A stretch of DNA of 59,564 bases from positions 1 through 59,564 of the forward strand of contig NZ_RXYB01000022.1 of NCBI RefSeq assembly GCF_008086615.1, read 5' to 3'. The first letter of the stretch is position 1; the number at the start of each line of letters is the position of its first letter. The translations under genes were made by a program, and so were the position numbers. Source of the stretch: Acetobacterium tundrae (GTDB lineage: Bacteria; Bacillota; Clostridia; Eubacteriales; Eubacteriaceae). The notes under the pieces are model-generated. The model saw only the letters and a program-made list of their open reading frames with translations, had not been told where the DNA came from and made no database searches. This document shows, piece after piece, positions 8,513 to 17,937 of this stretch.

Positions 8513-10429
8513 TTAGTTCTTATTTTTTAGTTTGGATTTGGTATCAGAGGCAGTGCTTTTTTTTGAATGTTGCCTGGGAACAATTCCTTTTAAGACAACA
8601 AACGATGAGGGCGGAATGTTAATGGATACTGAATTGCTTTCTTCATGAAGTGGGATGGCCTGGCTTTTCATCGTCTTTTTCATTTTAAAACCGGTGCCGC
8701 CATAGCCAAGTTCATCAGAATTAAAGGCTAAACGATAGTTTCCTTTGCCGGGAACACCAACCCGGTAATCGATATAGCTTAAGGGGCAAAAGTTCATAAT
8801 GACAATAAGGTCATCGTTTTCATCAGTGCTCATGCGTTTGAAAATAAGAATACTCTGATCGCGATTATCTGGTTCCAGCCATTTAAAACCATCCCAACTA
8901 TGGTCGCAGGTCCAGAGAGACTTTTCTTTTAAGTAAAATTTATTGAGATCCTTAATATAAGTTTGAATTTGACGGTGCTTCTCATATTCGAGCAGGAACC
9001 ATTCCAGGGATTCATCTACCCGCCATTCCAAAAAAGGCGCAAATTCATTGCCCATGAAGGAAAGCTTTTTTCCCGGATGCGTCATCATATAACCGAATAA
9101 AAGGCGAAATTGATCAAATTTCACATTATAATCCCCAAACATTTTGTCAAGAATGGTTCTTTTGCTGTGAACCACCTCGTCATGTGAAAGCGGAAGGACA
9201 AAATTTTCGTTAAAGGCATAGGCCATGGAAAAAGTTAGCAGGTCATGAAATTGATTCCTAAAATAGGGATCGGTTTTCATATAATTCAGAGTATCATGCA
9301 TCCAGCCCATATCCCATTTTAAGTTAAAACCGAGACCGCCTTTATCCACCGGCCAGGTAACCAGGGGATAGGAGGTGGAGTCTTCAGCGGACATTAGGGC
9401 AAATGGAAAATCCCTGAAAATAATGGTGTTCAACTCTCGTAAAAAGGACAGGGCTTCAAGACGATCGGTGCCGCCATGAGCATTGTGGTAGGGTTCGCCC
9501 TCCAGGCCATGATTCAATTCAATCATGCTGGCGACGCCATCAATGCGAAGGCCATCAGCATGGAACAGATCAAACCAAAAATAGGCATTGGAAACAAGAA
9601 AATCTAGAACTTCGGATTTTCCATAATCAAATTCCATGGTGCCCCACTGAGGATGTTCGGAAAATTCATATTGCTCGGTACCGTCAAACCGATAGAGCCC
9701 ATGCGCATCTTTGCAGAAGTGTCCGGGAACCCAATCAAGAATAACCCCGATGCCGGATTGGTGACAGGTGTCAATAAAATGCATTAAGCCTTGGGGATCA
9801 CCATAACGACTGGTGGCGGCATAATATCCGGTCAGCTGATAGCCCCAGGAGCCATCAAAAGGGTGCTCCATAATGGGCATAAGTTCAATGTGGGTATAAT
9901 TCATTTTCAGCAGATAAGGGACTAATTGTTCAGCAAGTTCATGGTAGGTAAGGTAGTCACCATTTTTATTTCGCTTCCAGCTGCCAAGATGAGCTTCATA
10001 AATATTAATTGGCATTTCAAGCCAATTAACAGAACTTCTTTTTTTTTGCCAGCTTTCATCTTGCCAGGAATAATTTGAGAGGTCCCAAATGATTGAAGCT
10101 GTTTTGGGTTTAACTTCACTATAAAAAGCGTAAGGATCTGCTTTATACGCAATTTCTCCGTTATGTTGTTTGACCGTATATTTGTAAAGCATACCTGATG
10201 TCAAACCAGGTATAAAAAGCTCCCAAATTCCGTGAGAACCCTCAATTAAAATCATTGCATTTTGATGAATCTCCCAATTGTTGAAATCACCGACAACAGA
10301 GACACCTTGAGCATTAGGCGCCCAGGTTCGAAAGATAACACCGCCTTCATTTAGGTGTGAACCAAAATAATGATAACTAAGAAAACGTCTGTTTGGGGCT
10401 GGATCAGTATCGACATATTTTTCATTCAT
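8513..10429 (-). CDS. glgB: 1,4-alpha-glucan branching enzyme
   Basis: Introduces alpha-1,6 branches into glycogen (GH13_9). Residues about 15-110 form a CBM48-like domain (TWAPNAQGVSVVGDFNNW). The barrel carries region I DWVPGHF, region II GLRIDGVASM with nucleophile D297, region III SAEDST with acid/base E349 (the second acidic residue is D instead of the usual E), and region IV LPLSHDEVVH. The tail after about residue 620 is lysine/serine-rich and not conserved. At 638 aa it is of usual length. It is the first gene of the operon, with a promoter about 40 bases upstream. Confidence 0.94.
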   Translation of the reverse strand: MNEKYVDTDPAPNRRFLSYHYFGSHLNEGGVIFRTWAPNAQGVSVVGDFNNWEIHQNAMILIEGSHGIWELFIPGLTSGMLYKYTVKQHNGEIAYKADPYAFYSEVKPKTASIIWDLSNYSWQDESWQKKRSSVNWLEMPINIYEAHLGSWKRNKNGDYLTYHELAEQLVPYLLKMNYTHIELMPIMEHPFDGSWGYQLTGYYAATSRYGDPQGLMHFIDTCHQSGIGVILDWVPGHFCKDAHGLYRFDGTEQYEFSEHPQWGTMEFDYGKSEVLDFLVSNAYFWFDLFHADGLRIDGVASMIELNHGLEGEPYHNAHGGTDRLEALSFLRELNTIIFRDFPFALMSAEDSTSYPLVTWPVDKGGLGFNLKWDMGWMHDTLNYMKTDPYFRNQFHDLLTFSMAYAFNENFVLPLSHDEVVHSKRTILDKMFGDYNVKFDQFRLLFGYMMTHPGKKLSFMGNEFAPFLEWRVDESLEWFLLEYEKHRQIQTYIKDLNKFYLKEKSLWTCDHSWDGFKWLEPDNRDQSILIFKRMSTDENDDLIVIMNFCPLSYIDYRVGVPGKGNYRLAFNSDELGYGGTGFKMKKTMKSQAIPLHEESNSVSINIPPSSFVVLKGIVPRQHSKKSTASDTKSKLKNKN

Positions 10430-10465
10430 AATGCAGCAGTCCTTTCAATAAACATAATTAGTGAA

Positions 10466-10495
10466 AGCATAAAAATTTAATATTGCTATTGTCAA
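10466..10495 (-). promoter_or_regulatory. Promoter of the glycogen operon
   Basis: On the minus strand TTGACA (10495-10490) is followed after 18 bases by TATGCT (10471-10466), about 37 bases before the glgB ATG. The -35 is perfect and the -10 matches 4 of 6. It is the only good sigma-A match in the 170-base gap between glgB and the YihY pair. Confidence 0.55.
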
Positions 10496-10599
10496 TATTT
10501 TATCACAATCCTAAGATAATGATAGTGCATTTTTTTAAACTAAGTAAATTCTTCTTAACAATTAAGCACAAAGTGTAACAGTCGGACGGTTTTATAACA

Positions 10600-11442
10600 T
10601 TACTGTGCTTTGCTTTTATATAAAGACCAGTACAAATTAATTTTTCCACCGAGATTAAGTATTACACAGATGAAATACAGCCCAACCAATAGAGCAAAAA
10701 GTCCCCCGAGATTTCCATATAAGGCACTGTATTTGGTCGAGTTGTTGACAAACCAGGTGAATACTCTAAAAGCAATATTAAGGCCGGCTGTTGCAAATAA
10801 AGCACCAGGCAAGCCTTCTAAAAATTTTAGCGGTTGGGCCGGCGCGGCCATATAAATCATATTGAAAATAAGCGCCGAAGCCAACCAGGAAAAAACAACC
10901 GCAAAGAGACGGATTAAAGGCGAATAAAACGCTATGGCGCCAATATTTTCAAAAATAATGGCGCCAATGTCGGCACTGAAAATGTAGGCGATGACGATGA
11001 GAATGATTGCTAAAGTAAACAGGATGGTGAATAAAAAAGATAATGACCATATTCGACTGAGGCTACGGGTTTCTTTTTGACCATAGGTTTGATTAAGCCC
11101 ATTCATAATAGCTCGGGCAGCCAGGGAGGAAAAGAAAAATGAAATCACAATAAGACTGTAATCAGAATTGGAAAATTGACTGGTCATGGAATTTAACAGA
11201 TCGGTAACATAAGTATAGGAAAGGCTCGGTAAAAAAAACTTTAAAATTTCATACAGATATGATTCAAAAGGCTTGATAATTTTCCCGACAAAAGAAATGA
11301 GAAAAAGAAGCAAAGGGAAAAAGGCCATCAAAAGATAAAAAGACATTTGCGAACAAATTCCTGCAAAATCGGTATTTTCAAAATCTTTTTTAAAAAAGAA
11401 AACAAGTTTAATAATTCTTAAATTTTGCAAGCGTTCAATCAT
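10600..11442 (-). CDS. YihY/BrkB family membrane protein (second of a pair)
   Basis: Integral membrane protein of 280 residues with about six hydrophobic helices (for example 28-50, 95-115, 130-155, 180-205, 210-235, 245-270). The family motifs CSQMSFYLLMAFFPLLLFL near the N-terminus and APAQPLKFLEGLPGALFA late in the protein identify it as YihY/UPF0761 (BrkB-like). Biochemical function is not established for the family. It overlaps the preceding paralogue by eight bases, so the two are co-transcribed and probably translationally coupled. Confidence 0.85.
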   Translation of the reverse strand: MIERLQNLRIIKLVFFFKKDFENTDFAGICSQMSFYLLMAFFPLLLFLISFVGKIIKPFESYLYEILKFFLPSLSYTYVTDLLNSMTSQFSNSDYSLIVISFFFSSLAARAIMNGLNQTYGQKETRSLSRIWSLSFLFTILFTLAIILIVIAYIFSADIGAIIFENIGAIAFYSPLIRLFAVVFSWLASALIFNMIYMAAPAQPLKFLEGLPGALFATAGLNIAFRVFTWFVNNSTKYSALYGNLGGLFALLVGLYFICVILNLGGKINLYWSLYKSKAQ

Positions 11443-12301
11443 CCTGTCCCTTCCTTTCTCGGGTAGCTAATATTTTGACTGAAAAAAGATTAACAACGCC
11501 GCCCAGAGTAAGCGTAAAGCAAATAATATAGATGACGAAAAACAGTGAAAAGGGTCCTTGCAGGTTAATCGAAAAGGTTGCATAATCTAAAATTGAATTT
11601 GCGAAAAGGGCATAAATAAAAAGAATTGAAAACCAACAAATACTCACAAATAAGCCGCCGGGAAAGGCTTCTAGAAAGGTAAGATGATTTTTAGGAGCAA
11701 ACATATAAATAAAAGTAAAAATAAACGTGGTGACGATAATGAGATATATACAACTAAAAATGGCAATAAATAGGGTAAAAATTCCCGAAAGATCGAATAC
11801 GGTAAAAATAAAATGAAATAATTTTTCGCCAAAAATATAGAAAAAAAGCGTCAAAACAATAATTGAAAGAAACAAGAACAGATATAGAACAGATTGAATC
11901 CAAAGGGCAATGAGGCCACGGGTCTCTTCCTGTTCAAAAATACGATTTAAAGATTGAATCAGAGAATGCATGGCAGATACAGACGCATAAAATATAAAGA
12001 AGCCAATCAACAAATTGGTTCCAAAAGAAAAGGAAATAGTATTAGCATTTTCCATCGATAAATAGATATAATCCATGATAGATGTTGGCAATAGCTCAGA
12101 AAGCACTGACACTAGAGTGGTGTTGATTTCAATGGAAAACCAGTTAATAAGATTGTAAAGAAGCATGATGAAAGGAATGAAAGCCAAAAGTGCACGATAA
12201 GACATTTGCGCAGAAAGATTGACAATATTATTCTTTTTTCCTTGGGTTATCAGAAAGCGGCTGAAGCATTTCAAAAAGGTCATAGCACCCACCAAATCCA
12301 C
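11435..12301 (-). CDS. YihY/BrkB family membrane protein (first of a pair)
   Basis: A 288-residue paralogue of the following gene with the same layout: NLSAQMSYRALLAFIPFIML near the N-terminus, a charged FEQEETRGLIALW loop in the middle, and FAPKNHLTFLEAFPGGLF before the last helices. The two share motifs but are clearly diverged, so the duplication is old. A promoter-like extended -10 lies about 30 bases upstream. Heteromer formation is possible but not shown. Confidence 0.85.
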   Translation of the reverse strand: MDLVGAMTFLKCFSRFLITQGKKNNIVNLSAQMSYRALLAFIPFIMLLYNLINWFSIEINTTLVSVLSELLPTSIMDYIYLSMENANTISFSFGTNLLIGFFIFYASVSAMHSLIQSLNRIFEQEETRGLIALWIQSVLYLFLFLSIIVLTLFFYIFGEKLFHFIFTVFDLSGIFTLFIAIFSCIYLIIVTTFIFTFIYMFAPKNHLTFLEAFPGGLFVSICWFSILFIYALFANSILDYATFSINLQGPFSLFFVIYIICFTLTLGGVVNLFSVKILATRERKGQDD

Positions 12302-12329
12302 TCAAAATCGATTGTGTTTGTTAAGCTTT

Positions 12330-12338
12330 AGTATAGCA
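12330..12338 (-). promoter_or_regulatory. Extended -10 promoter for the YihY pair
   Basis: On the minus strand TGCTATACT reads as an extended -10 (TGn-TATACT), about 30 bases before the first YihY start. The -35 region is poor. Confidence 0.4.
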
Positions 12339-12401
12339 CAGATTAGTTGATAAATGAAGAGAAACACAGAAAGCAAAAATATGGAAATATAGCCAAAGAA
12401 A

Positions 12402-12410
12402 TGGTATAAT
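12402..12410 (+). promoter_or_regulatory. Extended -10 promoter for aconitase
   Basis: TGGTATAAT is a perfect extended -10, 74 bases upstream of the aconitase ATG. No convincing -35 is needed or seen. The roughly 75-base leader holds an AAGGAAGGAAA ribosome binding site and no recognised riboswitch. Confidence 0.5.
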
Positions 12411-12484
12411 TATGCGAAAAGAATTTGAGGCTAGTAGGATCACATAAAAACATGCTTTTTTAAAGGAAGGAAATAGTAAATTAA

Positions 12485-14407
12485 ATGGGAAAAACGTTAA
12501 CAGAAAAAATTATTGCCGCACACCTTGTCGTTGGAGAGATGATAAAAGGTGAAGAAATCGGTATTCGTATCGATCAAACCTTAACCCAGGATTCAACTGG
12601 AACCATGGCCTATTTACAGTTTGAAGCAATGGAGGTGCCACGAGTAAAAACAAAAAAATCCTTGGCTTACATTGATCATAACATGCTTCAGGAAGGACCT
12701 GAAAACATGGATGATCACCGTTATATCCAAAGCGTTGCTAAAAAACACGGCATTTATTTCTCCCGACCGGGCAATGGAATATGCCACCAGGTTGAGATTG
12801 AACGCTTTGGAGTTCCCGGGGATACCCTGTTGGGATCAGACAGCCATACTCCAACAGGCGGCGGCATCGGGATGCTGGCTATTGGTGCCGGCGGCCTTGA
12901 TGTCGCGGTTGCCATGGCCGGTGATCCTTACTATATCACCATGCCAAAAGTGGTGAAGGTTGAATTGACCGGAAAACTTCGATCAGGCGTTTCTTCAAAA
13001 GACGTGATCTTAGAAGTCTTGCGGCAATGTACGGTAAAAGGCGGCGTGAATAAGGTCTTTGAATACACCGGCGAAGGGGTAAAAACATTAACCGTTCCGG
13101 AACGTGCCACCATCACCAACATGGGTGCAGAGCTGGGCGCTACAACTTCGGTATTTCCGTCAGATGAAATGACCAAGAAGTTTTTGGAAGCCCAGGGCCG
13201 GGGCACAGACTTTAAACCATTAGCAGCTGATACCGATGCTGTTTTTGATGAAGCGGTAAAGGTTGATATGGATCATTTAGAACCGTTGACGGCCTGTCCC
13301 CACAGCCCGGATAAAGTCGTTAAAATTTCAGAAATTGAAGGAATGGTTATTGACCAGGTTGCAATCGGCAGCTGCACCAACTCTTCATGGTTGGATCTGA
13401 TGAAAGTCGCGGAAATTCTTCGGGGAAAAACCATTGCCGAAAATGTATCCTTAGTCATCGCACCGGGATCAAAGCAGGTATTGACCATGCTGGCGCAAAA
13501 CGGAGCATTGGCAGATTTCCTTAATGCCGGAGCACGCGTTTTGGAATGCGGCTGTGGGCCCTGTATCGGAATGGGCCAGGCACCATCAACCAACGCGGTT
13601 TCATTAAGAACCTTTAACCGAAACTTTTTTGGCCGATCAGGAACCCCCTCAGCCGATGTTTATTTATTGAGTCCTGAAGCAGCAGCAATTTCGGCGATTG
13701 CAGGGGTCTTGACCAATCCGCTTGGAAAGGTGAAACTGCCGGAAATTTCGATGCCGGATAACTTTTTAATCAACGACACCATGGTAATGGAACCGGCTCC
13801 GGAAGGCACTCAAATTGAAGTTGTCAAAGGACCAAACATCAAACCTTTTCCAGCGACAAAACCGTTGAAAGACACCGTGGCAGGAAAAGCGTTAATCGTT
13901 GTGGAAGACAATATCACAACGGACCATATTATGCCGTCCAATGCAAAATTGCTGCCGTATCGTTCCAATATTCCCTATCTGTCAAACTATTGCCTGGCCC
14001 CCTGTGATCCGGAATTTCCCCAGCGGGCACTTGATAACGGCGGCGGATTTATCGTCGGAGGATCAAATTACGGACAAGGCTCCAGTCGTGAGCATGCCGC
14101 ATTAGCACCGGTATTTCTGGGAATTAAAGGGGTTGCGGTTAAATCTTTTGCGCGTATCCATAAGAACAACCTGATTAATAACGGAATCTTACCCCTCGTG
14201 TTTGAAAATGAAGCGGATTACGATACCATTTCGTTAGGGGATGAGTTAGTCATTGAAAATGCCCTGGATGCAGTAAAAGCCGGTAAGGCAAAGCTGGTTA
14301 ATAAAACAAAAGGATTAACCTATATTATGGATTTGGAAGTGTCTCAGCGACAAAAAGAAATGCTTCTGGCCGGAGGATTGATTAATCTGATTAAATCAAA
14401 GAAATAG
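12485..14407 (+). CDS. acn: Aconitate hydratase (4Fe-4S)
   Basis: Interconverts citrate and isocitrate via cis-aconitate; in an acetogen it would serve the oxidative branch towards 2-oxoglutarate and glutamate. Iron-sulfur ligands are C297 (GSCTNSS), C357 and C360 (CGCGPCIG). SDSHTPTGGGIGMLAIGAGG (the substrate-binding region) and GGSNYGQGSSREHAAL (swivel domain) are intact. At 640 residues it is the short monomeric form shared by many anaerobes, not the 890-residue AcnA. A strong AAGGAAGGAAA site precedes the ATG. It is a single-gene unit closed by a terminator. A homoaconitase role is a less likely alternative. Confidence 0.9.
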   Translation: MGKTLTEKIIAAHLVVGEMIKGEEIGIRIDQTLTQDSTGTMAYLQFEAMEVPRVKTKKSLAYIDHNMLQEGPENMDDHRYIQSVAKKHGIYFSRPGNGICHQVEIERFGVPGDTLLGSDSHTPTGGGIGMLAIGAGGLDVAVAMAGDPYYITMPKVVKVELTGKLRSGVSSKDVILEVLRQCTVKGGVNKVFEYTGEGVKTLTVPERATITNMGAELGATTSVFPSDEMTKKFLEAQGRGTDFKPLAADTDAVFDEAVKVDMDHLEPLTACPHSPDKVVKISEIEGMVIDQVAIGSCTNSSWLDLMKVAEILRGKTIAENVSLVIAPGSKQVLTMLAQNGALADFLNAGARVLECGCGPCIGMGQAPSTNAVSLRTFNRNFFGRSGTPSADVYLLSPEAAAISAIAGVLTNPLGKVKLPEISMPDNFLINDTMVMEPAPEGTQIEVVKGPNIKPFPATKPLKDTVAGKALIVVEDNITTDHIMPSNAKLLPYRSNIPYLSNYCLAPCDPEFPQRALDNGGGFIVGGSNYGQGSSREHAALAPVFLGIKGVAVKSFARIHKNNLINNGILPLVFENEADYDTISLGDELVIENALDAVKAGKAKLVNKTKGLTYIMDLEVSQRQKEMLLAGGLINLIKSKK

Positions 14408-14415
14408 AAAAAATT

Positions 14416-14460
14416 AACCGCTAATTCATGGAGTACTTTCCATGAATTGGCGGTTTTTTA
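14416..14460 (+). terminator. Terminator after aconitase
   Basis: A 16-bp stem (AACCGCTAATTCATGG with CCATGAATTGGCGGTT, one G-U pair) closes on AGTACTTT and is followed by six Ts. Confidence 0.9.
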
Positions 14461-14552
14461 GATGCTGCATGCTTATTAATATCAAGCGTGTTGATAAACC
14501 TTAAGCGGTTTGTTGGCATGATTGATAGGTTATTGTCCGGACTTTTTTCAGA

Positions 14553-15443
14553 CTACGGACAAACGTTGACGTAATTATCAGGAAGTTCATCAAAAAACAT
14601 AATTCCCAGACAATGAGGTCCAATGTGGACGGTGAGGGCCGCACCCGCATCTTGGGGAATCATAAAATTCTTCGTTCCCAGTTCTTTTTCGAGGTGCCTT
14701 TTCGCTTTTTCCTGGAGATCCAAAGCAGTGCTTTGAATAAAGCCGATAATCTGTTCTTTGTTTTTCCCCATTTTTTCTTCAACCGTTGCCAGCAGTTTCC
14801 TTAGCGCTTTTTTCTGTCCGCGTATTTTTTCATAGACGAGTATTTCGCCATCATTAAAATAAAGGATCGGTACAATTTTCAACATATCCCCAAGCATAGC
14901 GGCATTACGGCTGATTCGACCGCCTTGAGCCAACCATTTAATATCGCCAACCATAAAAAAGATTTGCGCGTGCTGAGAAAGAAAAGTCATCGTTACAACA
15001 ATTTCTGAATAGGAACGGTTAAGCTTATTTAGTTTAAGACCCTGGTATAAAATCAGGGCGGTACCAGTGGTGGCCGAAAGCGAATCGATAATGGTTATTT
15101 TGCGATGAGGGTATTTCGTCTGCAAATCTTTGGCTAACAGCTGGGCGGTCTGATAAGTGCCGGAAAGTTTTGAGGAAAAGGCCAAATAAATAACATCGTC
15201 ATCATTTTTAAGGTGCTTCTCAATCGTATCAATGATGGCGAGAGGTTGTATTTGAGCAGTTTTGGGAAATGATTTTTTATTGTTATTTACAAAATTTACG
15301 ATCATTTCAGGGGTTATATCGATTCCATCAAAATATGTTTTATCATCAAGCGTTATGGGAATGGGGAGGATATCAAATTCATAACGACTTAAGATATTGC
15401 TGTTGGTATCACACATGGAATCCACAATAAATTTTATTGCCAT
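14553..15443 (-). CDS. DegV family fatty-acid-binding protein
   Basis: Two-domain DegV/FakB-type protein of 296 residues. The N-terminal IKFIVDSMCD segment, the ligand-contact region FPKTAQIQP (about 59-67), FSSKLSGTYQTAQ, and a C-terminal HIGPHCLGIMFF are characteristic. Family members bind one acyl chain and present it to a fatty acid kinase (FakA); no kinase gene is in this window. It stands alone on the minus strand, convergent with aconitase, with its own promoter. Function as an acyl carrier is family knowledge. Confidence 0.88.
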   Translation of the reverse strand: MAIKFIVDSMCDTNSNILSRYEFDILPIPITLDDKTYFDGIDITPEMIVNFVNNNKKSFPKTAQIQPLAIIDTIEKHLKNDDDVIYLAFSSKLSGTYQTAQLLAKDLQTKYPHRKITIIDSLSATTGTALILYQGLKLNKLNRSYSEIVVTMTFLSQHAQIFFMVGDIKWLAQGGRISRNAAMLGDMLKIVPILYFNDGEILVYEKIRGQKKALRKLLATVEEKMGKNKEQIIGFIQSTALDLQEKAKRHLEKELGTKNFMIPQDAGAALTVHIGPHCLGIMFFDELPDNYVNVCP

Positions 15444-15473
15444 TTAGGTGCTCCTTTTCATTTGCTGGAGGAT

Positions 15474-15502
15474 ATTTTATCATGAACGATACCGTTTGAC
15501 AA
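15474..15502 (-). promoter_or_regulatory. Promoter of the DegV gene
   Basis: On the minus strand TTGTCA (15502-15497), 17 bases, TAAAAT (15479-15474), ending about 30 bases before the ATG. Five of six matches in each box. Confidence 0.6.
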
Positions 15503-15600
15503 ACCGCACTTAAGAATTGATAAATTTAAACAACCGCTTATTTATGTGACCGTCCAGATGTGCTAAAGAGCCTGTTTTAAACCCCAATCATAGAGAAAAT

Positions 15601-15629
15601 TTGTGATTATTTCGAAAAAATGTTAAACT
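15601..15629 (+). promoter_or_regulatory. Promoter candidate for tex
   Basis: TTGTGA, 17 bases, TAAACT; four of six in each box, about 70 bases before the tex start. This is the best match in the 254-base gap between the DegV and tex starts, but weak. Confidence 0.35.
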
Positions 15630-15697
15630 ATTATTTTAGTGTAGACAAATCTAAATGTTGAAAACTATTATTTTTTTAATCAAGAATGGAGAATTTT

Positions 15698-17836
15698 GTG
15701 GAATATATAATCAATCAATTAGCAAAAGAATTTTCAATAAGGCCTCAACAAGTCGCAGACACCATTAATTTAATTGATGGCGGCAATACCATCCCGTTTA
15801 TTGCCAGATATCGAAAAGAAGTAACTGGTGATTTAAGCGACGCTCTTTTAAGAGATTTGGACGTTCGCCTGACTTATCTGAGAAAATTGGAAAAACGAAA
15901 AGAAGAGGTTTGTAACAGCATTGAAGAACAGGGAAAACTCACCCCGGAGCTGAGTGCCGCTATTATAAAAGTTAAAACGCTACAGGAAGTTGAGGACCTT
16001 TATCTTCCTTACAAGCAAAAGAAAAAGACCCGAGCTTCGGTGGCCAGAGAAAAGGGCTTGGAACCGTTTGCCATTCAAATTTTAGCGCAAAAACTGACCG
16101 AAGCAGAATTAGCCGAAGCGGCGAATAAGTACATTGATGAAGAAAAAGAAATCAGTTCCATTGATGAAGTTTTCCAGTATGCCATGGATATCATCGCAGA
16201 AATAATATCGGACAATGGAACATACCGCGGGGTTATCCGTAAAAGAACCTATGAAAAAGGACAGATCCGGTCCACCGTGGTCAAAGGTAAAGAAGAAGAA
16301 AACACTGAACTTGAAATGTATTTCGATCATACCGAAGCGATTAAAACAATCAAGGATCATCGAATATTGGCCATTAATCGCGGAGAAAAGAAAAAAGCAC
16401 TTTCGGTAAAAATATTGGCACCGGTGGAAGAAATCGAGGAATATCTTAAAAAGGAACTAGTCCAGGATCAGCCATCAGAGTATTTGCTAAAAACGATCAT
16501 TGACAGCTATTCCCGCCTGATTGCGCCAGCGATTGAACGCGAAATAAGAACGGCTTTGAAGGAAAGGGCCGAAGAAGGCGCCATTAAGATGTTTGCGCTA
16601 AATCTAAGAAAACTTTTGCTGCAGCCGCCATTTAAAGATAAAGTAACCATGGGCTTTGATCCCGCTTTCCGAACCGGATGTAAAATTGCGGTTTTGGATA
16701 AGGCCGGAAAAGTTTTAGATTATGCGACCATCTATCCCACCTTTGGAAAAGGCCAGATAGAAAAGGCTGAAAGGGAATTCTTAGGACTGATTGAACGTCA
16801 TCAGGTTGATATTATTGCGATTGGAAACGGGACAGCTTCTCGGGAATCGGAACAATTCGTTGCCGAAGCCATTAAGAAAACAAGTGTGCCAGTTCAATAT
16901 ATCGTTGTTAATGAAGCCGGTGCATCCGTTTATTCAGCATCGGAACTGGGGACGGAAGAGTATCCGGATATTAATGTTTCCATTCGCGGGGCAATTTCCA
17001 TTGGCGGACGACTTCAGGATCCATTATCTGAACTTGTGAAAATTGATCCCAAACATATTGGTGTGGGACAATATCAACATGATGTTAATCAAAAAGAGCT
17101 GGAACGTGTTTTGGAAGCTACGGTGGAAGATGCGGTAAATAATGTTGGGGTTAATGTTAACCGTGCTTCGGTTTCGTTATTAAAGTATGTGGCAGGCGTA
17201 AATAAAACCATTGCCAAAAATATTTTGGACTATCGTGATACCGTTGGCCCATTAAAAAACAGAAAAGAATTGCTTAAGGTTAAAGGACTGGGGTCCAAAG
17301 CTTTTGAACAGTGCGCAGGATTCCTGCGAATTGATGACGGCGACAATGTTTTAGACAACACCGGGGTTCATCCGGAAACGTACAAAAGTGTGGAAAAACT
17401 TTTGAAACTAAAAGGCATTAAAAAAGAACAATTGGGAAACAAAGACCAAGAGTTGTTTAAGGATATGAACTATTCTGAAATGGCCAGCCAATTGGAAATC
17501 GGTGTGCCAACCCTACGTGATATTATGAAAGAATTACAAAAGCCAGGGCGAGATCCCCGGGAGAATGCGCCAAAGCCTCATTTAAGATCGGATGTTTTAT
17601 CGATGGAAGATTTGGCAGTCGATATGGAACTGATTGGTACGGTACGTAATGTTATTGATTTTGGTGCGTTTGTAGATATCGGAGTTCATCAAGATGGCCT
17701 GGTGCATATTTCTCAAATTACCGATCGGTACATACACCACCCGACGGAAGTTCTTTCACTTGGGGACGTGGTTACCGTTAAAGTGCTCGCGGTTGACTTG
17801 AAACGAAAACGGATCAGTTTAACGATGATTATTTAA
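15698..17836 (+). CDS. tex: Tex family RNA-binding transcription accessory protein
   Basis: Cytoplasmic nucleic-acid-binding protein of about 712 residues. Domain order: helical Tex N-domain with the GNTIPFIARYRKEVTG signature, YqgF-like RNase H fold in the middle (FDPAFRTGCKIAVLD), helix-hairpin-helix repeats (about 480-560), and a C-terminal S1 RNA-binding domain (from about 640; GTVRNVIDFGAFVDIGVHQD). I place the start at GTG 15698 because GGAG (15688-15691) is spaced six bases before it; the in-frame ATG at 15686 has no ribosome binding site and the homologous N-terminus begins at MEYIINQL. Its detailed role in Firmicutes is unclear. Confidence 0.93.
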   Translation: MEYIINQLAKEFSIRPQQVADTINLIDGGNTIPFIARYRKEVTGDLSDALLRDLDVRLTYLRKLEKRKEEVCNSIEEQGKLTPELSAAIIKVKTLQEVEDLYLPYKQKKKTRASVAREKGLEPFAIQILAQKLTEAELAEAANKYIDEEKEISSIDEVFQYAMDIIAEIISDNGTYRGVIRKRTYEKGQIRSTVVKGKEEENTELEMYFDHTEAIKTIKDHRILAINRGEKKKALSVKILAPVEEIEEYLKKELVQDQPSEYLLKTIIDSYSRLIAPAIEREIRTALKERAEEGAIKMFALNLRKLLLQPPFKDKVTMGFDPAFRTGCKIAVLDKAGKVLDYATIYPTFGKGQIEKAEREFLGLIERHQVDIIAIGNGTASRESEQFVAEAIKKTSVPVQYIVVNEAGASVYSASELGTEEYPDINVSIRGAISIGGRLQDPLSELVKIDPKHIGVGQYQHDVNQKELERVLEATVEDAVNNVGVNVNRASVSLLKYVAGVNKTIAKNILDYRDTVGPLKNRKELLKVKGLGSKAFEQCAGFLRIDDGDNVLDNTGVHPETYKSVEKLLKLKGIKKEQLGNKDQELFKDMNYSEMASQLEIGVPTLRDIMKELQKPGRDPRENAPKPHLRSDVLSMEDLAVDMELIGTVRNVIDFGAFVDIGVHQDGLVHISQITDRYIHHPTEVLSLGDVVTVKVLAVDLKRKRISLTMII

Positions 17837-17844
17837 AATAAATA

Positions 17845-17905
17845 TTGACATAAGGATAAAATTTTTATAGAATGAAAAGCTTATTCGTTTTTTTTATGGT
17901 ATAAT
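17845..17905 (+). promoter_or_regulatory. Two promoter candidates for carD
   Basis: TTGACA (17845-17850), 17 bases, TAGAAT (17868-17873) forms one near-consensus promoter starting right after the tex stop. A second, extended -10 TGGTATAAT lies at 17897-17905, about 30 bases before the carD ATG. Confidence 0.6.
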
Positions 17906-17937
17906 AAAAACATGAATCAACGATAGGAGTGTTAAAA

